DNA of 64,000 nt. Source: C-114 sp963745405 (lineage in GTDB: Bacteria > Chloroflexota > Limnocylindria > Limnocylindrales > CSP1-4). The position numbers and the translations under genes were made by a program. This document shows, piece by piece, positions 60,716 to 64,000 of this stretch (positions are counted from its first letter, which is position 1; each line of letters begins with the position of its first letter). The notes below the pieces were generated by a model. The model saw nothing but the letters and a program-made list of their open reading frames with translations, had not been told where the DNA came from and searched no databases. The stretch spans positions 1,054,001 to 1,118,000 of the forward strand of contig CAVUWY010000002.1 in NCBI GenBank assembly GCA_963745405.1. Reading direction: 5' to 3'.

Positions 60716-61822
60716 TTGCCGTCTCGCGCCACCATCGCGCGCTGGTCCGATCGCGTCCTGCCCCTCTGGTTCGCGCTGTGGTCGCTGGTCCGGCTCCAGC
60801 AGCTCGGGCTGTTCCAGGGCGACTGGAGCTGGTTCGGGCGCGACTTCCGCATCTACCGTGACGCGGGGCTCGCGATCCTCAACGGCGGCGACCCGTGGAA
60901 CGCATCGGATCACTGGAACGGCCAGGACTGGCACTTCGCCGCGCTGCCGACGGCCGCCCAGGCGTTCGTCCCGTTCGCGATCCTCCCGGAAGCCCTGGGG
61001 CTCGCCGTATTCCTGGCCCTCTCCGTCGGCGTCTTCGTCTTCGCGATGCGACGCCTCCGGCTGCCGCTCTGGTGGCTCCTCTTCCCGCCGGTCGCGGAGG
61101 GGATCGGGGCGGCCAACCCGCAGATCCTCGCCTTCGGGCTCCTCATCGTCGGTGCGCCGGCGATCGCGGCTCCGGTCGGCCGAGCCATCGCGACCGCGCT
61201 GAAGGTCTACGCCGTGATCCCGGTCGTCGCCCGCCGGGAATGGCGGGCGCTGGCGGCGGTGGGGATCGTCTTCGCCGTGAGCGTCGCCCTCGCGCCAGGC
61301 CTCTGGGCGACCTACATCTCGCGCTTCGGCGAGATCGGCGCCCGGGTCGCCAAGGAGTCGGCCGGCGGCGTCTCCGCAGCGCTCGTCCTGGACCCGAAGG
61401 TATTCGGGACCCTGCTCGGCACGAGCGAGACGGTCGCCCGACTGGCCGGGATCGGGCTGTTCGCGCTGCTCGCAGCGCTCGTCCTCCTCGTGGCGGTCCG
61501 CGACGTGCGCTCGGCCGGCTGGCTCGTCGTGCCGCTCCTCTGGCCCGCCGCCGAGTATCACGCGGCCGCCTTCGCCATCCCGATCGCGCGCCGCCTCGCG
61601 ACGTGGATCATCGCCGTGCCGACGATCCCGACCTACCTGCTCGGCCTCATCGTGCTGGCCTACCAGGCGGCGGCCGGCGCTCCGGCACTCCCCGAGGAGC
61701 CGCCACCGGTCGGTCTTCGCGCCTGGCTGCGGAGCCTCCGGCCGGGGCGGGCCGTCCGTCCCGAAACGGCCGACCAGCCGGGCCTCACACCCGCCGATAC
61801 TCCCCCGCCGCCCTCGTCATGA
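60716..61822 (+). CDS. GT87-type membrane glycosyltransferase
   Basis: 368 residues. FGRDFRIYRDAGLAILNGGD and DWHFAALPTAAQAFVPFAIL correspond to the outer loop (Asp and Arg in RDFRIYRDA), with GAANPQILAFGLLIVGAPAI in place of the usual N-N-helix and ALKVYAVIPVVARREWRAL as the conserved K-x-x-P region. TTG 60716 is the only start near the domain and lies 14 bp after hpf, so the two may be co-transcribed. Its end overlaps the convergent DUF2087 gene by 38 bp. Confidence 0.8.
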   Translation: MPSRATIARWSDRVLPLWFALWSLVRLQQLGLFQGDWSWFGRDFRIYRDAGLAILNGGDPWNASDHWNGQDWHFAALPTAAQAFVPFAILPEALGLAVFLALSVGVFVFAMRRLRLPLWWLLFPPVAEGIGAANPQILAFGLLIVGAPAIAAPVGRAIATALKVYAVIPVVARREWRALAAVGIVFAVSVALAPGLWATYISRFGEIGARVAKESAGGVSAALVLDPKVFGTLLGTSETVARLAGIGLFALLAALVLLVAVRDVRSAGWLVVPLLWPAAEYHAAAFAIPIARRLATWIIAVPTIPTYLLGLIVLAYQAAAGAPALPEEPPPVGLRAWLRSLRPGRAVRPETADQPGLTPADTPPPPSS

Positions 61823-62060
61823 GCCCGGCGTCGATCATGTATCGACGGAGCGCCGCGACGTCGGGGTGGTACAGCGCCAGCCGCTGGTTGACCTCCTTCT
61901 CGGGGTAGGCACGGTCCTCGGGAAAGCAGCGGTCGCGCAGCCAGGCGAGGACGACCCGTCGCTTCCGGTCCTGGGCCGGGATCGAGATGAGCCGATCGTC
62001 GACGATGAACGCCCGAAGGACCTTCGCCTCGAAGGCCGGGTCGGGCGGTGGCTCCTGCAT
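61785..62060 (-). CDS. DUF2087 domain protein
   Basis: 91 residues with DRLISIPAQDRKRRVVLAWL, CFPEDRAYPEKEVNQRLAL, HPDVAALRRYMIDAGLMTR and EYRRV, which together match DUF2087, a small helical domain often found fused to winged-helix regulators. Here it stands alone. ATG 62060 was chosen because the longer frame (to 62210) runs into the divergent endonuclease gene. Function unknown; a DNA-binding role is possible by analogy. Confidence 0.85.
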   Translation of the reverse strand: MQEPPPDPAFEAKVLRAFIVDDRLISIPAQDRKRRVVLAWLRDRCFPEDRAYPEKEVNQRLALYHPDVAALRRYMIDAGLMTRAAGEYRRV

Positions 62061-62170
62061 GGCGAGAGTCTGCCGCGAAGGGGACGCTCCGTGGCGGTCG
62101 ATCGTCGCCAGGCGACCCGGGGCTCGCGGCACTCCCTGGCGGCCCTGGACGCTGCGGTACCATGCCGCGG

Positions 62171-63155
62171 ATGCCGCCCACCCTGCCCGACGGACGCCGA
62201 CTCGGGGCACACCTGCCGCTCGGGGACGGGATGGTGGCAGCGGTCGAGCGGGCCCACACGATCGGCGCCCGGGCCCTCCAGGTCTTCGCCGACAACCCGA
62301 CCGCCTGGCACCGTCGGACCGAGCCGCCGAAGGAGCTGCCGGCCTTCCGGAAGCAGCTCAGGAAGCGCCGGATCGGGCCGATCGCGACCCACGCCGCCTA
62401 TCTCGTCAACCTGGCGGGTCCCGAGGACGACTTCCGGGAACGTTCGATCGAGGTCCTGACCGAGGAGCTGCGGGTCGCCCCGAGCTACGGCGCCCGCTAC
62501 GTCAACGTCCACATCGGTTCGCACAAGAAAGCCGGGCTCGAGGCGGGCATCGACCGGGTCGGGGACGGCATCGCCCGGGTCCTCGCCGACGGTCGATGAG
62601 GGCCCCGATGCCGCCCTGCTCGTCCTCGAGAACTCGGCCGGGGGTGGCGGCGGGATCGGCGCGACGGTGCCCGAGCTCGCGGCCGTCCTCGAGGCGGTGG
62701 CCGCCCACGGTGGGGATGTCGACCGAGTGAGACTGTGTCTCGACACGGCCCACCTGTGGGGGGCCGGGCACGACATCAGCCGGCCCGAGGGCGTCGGAAC
62801 GCTGCTCGACGAGCTCGATTCGGAGGTCGGCGTCGAGCGCGTGGCGATGATCCACCTCAACGACTCGCGATCCGCGCTCGGCTCACGGACGGACCGCCAC
62901 GAGCACCTCGGGGCGGGTTCGATCGGGGCCGAGGGACTGCGGGCGATGCTCACCGAGCCACGCCTCGCCGGCGCGACCTACTACCTCGAGACGCCCGGGA
63001 TGGACCAGGGCTACGACGCGATCAACGTCGCCCGGGCCTATGCGATCGCGGCCGGCAAGCGGCTCCGCAAGCTGCCCCCGGGGGCGATGACCCTGAAAGG
63101 CAGTCGAGCCCGGAGTGCGCCGGCGGATCCGAGCGAGGGCGACGGTGGCGACTGA
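62171..63155 (+). CDS. nfo: Endonuclease IV (AP endonuclease), frameshifted in this copy
   Basis: The first frame gives GRRLGAHLPLGDGMVAAVER, THAAYLVNLAGP and YVNVHIGSHKKAGLEAGI, then stops at 62599. One base away, the next frame continues VDEGPDAALLVLENSAGGGG, VRLCLDTAHLWGAGHDIS, MIHLNDSRSALGSRTDRHEH and YYLETPGMDQGYD to 63155. Together they make a normal ~330-residue TIM-barrel with the three-zinc site (His, Glu, Asp-His, His-x-D, Asp-x-His, Glu). ATG 62171 lies 7 nt after TACCAT. A single indel near 62590 is more likely sequence error than loss, as no other damage is seen. Confidence 0.82.
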
Positions 63156-64000
63156 ACCGACGCCGGAGACGGCGGAGACGCCGATGACCGATACGCCGGC
63201 CGACACCGCCACCGAGCGCTGGACCCTCGACCGCTTGGCCTGGCCGCTCGCCCTCATCGGACTCCTCGTCCTGGCCGCCGTCCTTCGCTTCATCGCCCTG
63301 CCGACCCGGGGCACCTGGGATGCGGACCAGGGTCACGACATGCTCGTCCTCACCGGGTTCGTCCAGGATGGGATCTGGCCGCTGCTCGGGCCGCCGACCT
63401 CGATCGGCGACTTCCACCACGGCGCGCTCTACTACTACCTGCTGGCGCCGGCGGCCTGGATCGGGGGCGGCGATCCGACCGTCGTCGTCGCCGAGATCGC
63501 CCTCCTGGGCACGCTCGCGGTCGGCCTCGTGGCCGTCGTGGCCCGTTCGGCGGCCGGGATCGCAGCGGGGGTCGTGGCCGGACTCCTCATGGCCGTCTCG
63601 GCGACTGCTATCGATGAATCGACCTTCCTGTGGAACCCGAATCTCGTCGCGTTCACGAGCGCGCTCGCGGTCGCTGCCGCCTGGCGGGCCTGGACGACCC
63701 GGCACGCTCGCTGGTGGCTCCTCGTCGCGGCGGCCCAGGCGGCGACGATGCAGTGCCATGTCCTCGGCGTCGTCCTGCTGCCGGCCCTCGTCGTCTGGCT
63801 CATCGCGGACATCCGGCGGCGACCGGCCGGCGAGCGCCGCACGCTGGCCCTCGTGACCATCGGTGGGGCGGCGATCGTCGCGGTCAGCTACGTGCCGCTC
63901 TTCGCCTCGGAGCTCCAGACCGACTTCCACGAGACGCGGGCCGCCCTCGCCTTCCTCGCCGGCGGCGGTCAGTCCGTCGAAACGGGGCCGATCGTGCGGG
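63145..64000 (+). CDS. GT39/ArnT-like membrane glycosyltransferase (partial, runs off window)
   Basis: The visible 285 residues include LAAVLRFIALPTRGTWDADQ, where Asp in WDADQGHD is the expected catalytic loop residue, FHHGALYYYLLAPAAWIGGG, and SATAIDESTFLWNPNLVAF, typical of PMT_2-like proteins. GTG 63145 overlaps the end of nfo by 11 bp and follows GAGGGCGACG; ATG 63184 is in frame and also possible. The C-terminal part is outside the window. Confidence 0.8.
   Translation, partial: MATEPTPETAETPMTDTPADTATERWTLDRLAWPLALIGLLVLAAVLRFIALPTRGTWDADQGHDMLVLTGFVQDGIWPLLGPPTSIGDFHHGALYYYLLAPAAWIGGGDPTVVVAEIALLGTLAVGLVAVVARSAAGIAAGVVAGLLMAVSATAIDESTFLWNPNLVAFTSALAVAAAWRAWTTRHARWWLLVAAAQAATMQCHVLGVVLLPALVVWLIADIRRRPAGERRTLALVTIGGAAIVAVSYVPLFASELQTDFHETRAALAFLAGGGQSVETGPIVR

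Noticed and set aside
1..64000. tRNA genes
   Set aside because: I looked for the T-loop GGTTCGAATC-type pattern with a paired acceptor stem and saw none that fold; a tRNA search program would be needed to exclude one.

Overview
The window is about 64 kb of very GC-rich DNA. It has bacterial housekeeping genes (lexA, dnaB, rplI, dinB, fhs, folD), many GTG and TTG starts, long chains of genes joined by 4-base ATGA or GTGA overlaps, a Tad/Flp pilus operon without a secretin, and an unusually large stock of multi-pass membrane sugar transferases. This fits a monoderm-type member of the Chloroflexota (Limnocylindria-like soil or freshwater lineages would match), but I infer that from content; no taxonomic marker was compared. 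Several clearly homologous reading frames are broken by single-base shifts, so either this is a draft sequence with indel errors or some genes are decaying.

Layout. 1-3133 (minus): a one-carbon operon, fchA-like cyclohydrolase > folD > fhs; FolD lacks the lysine needed for cyclohydrolase activity. 3321-3711 (minus): a small DUF6504-like gene behind a promoter carrying two perfect LexA boxes. 3919-6499 (minus): a membrane mannosyltransferase and DNA polymerase IV. 6551-12086: a GT-C enzyme, rplI with a DUF1232 gene, self-regulated lexA, dnaB, a zinc-ribbon protein and a dodecin. 12172-17531: a lower-GC, damaged stretch with a frameshifted STAND/SARP regulator, a 5S-rRNA-like RNA followed by a clear intrinsic terminator, gene scraps and a frameshifted HD-GYP gene. 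17535-21732: a DUF5317-MFS fusion, an acidic-repeat membrane protein and a PIG-L deacetylase.

21803-47823 is a glycan region: GT87, GT39-like and PIG-V-like membrane transferases, two GT2 polyprenyl-phosphate-sugar synthase-like genes, a GT4, an NAD-sugar epimerase, a FemAB/BioF2-type acetyltransferase and two membrane-anchored spermidine-synthase-like proteins. 27644-29681 inside it is a graveyard of gene fragments. The GT2 enzymes could supply lipid-linked sugars that the GT-C enzymes use on the outer face of the membrane.

47820-58240 is a regulatory and pilus region: a DegS-like histidine kinase, a NarL-type regulator, a second kinase-like protein with a degenerate ATPase domain, a 52-residue pilin-like gene, three tandem Flp pilins each with its own terminator (two with textbook promoters), then cpaB, tadZ, tadA, tadB and tadC. 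58242-64000: DUF192, comF, an array of five TTGC-N7-GCAA palindromes and a 15-bp tandem repeat, the ribosome hibernation factor gene hpf, another GT87, DUF2087, a frameshifted endonuclease IV and a partial GT-C gene.

Two promoter styles recur. TTGACA-16/17-TAnnnT promoters serve lexA, the DUF6504-like gene and two pilins. At thirteen genes a TAnnnT hexamer sits only 6-9 nt before the start codon, pointing to leaderless transcripts.
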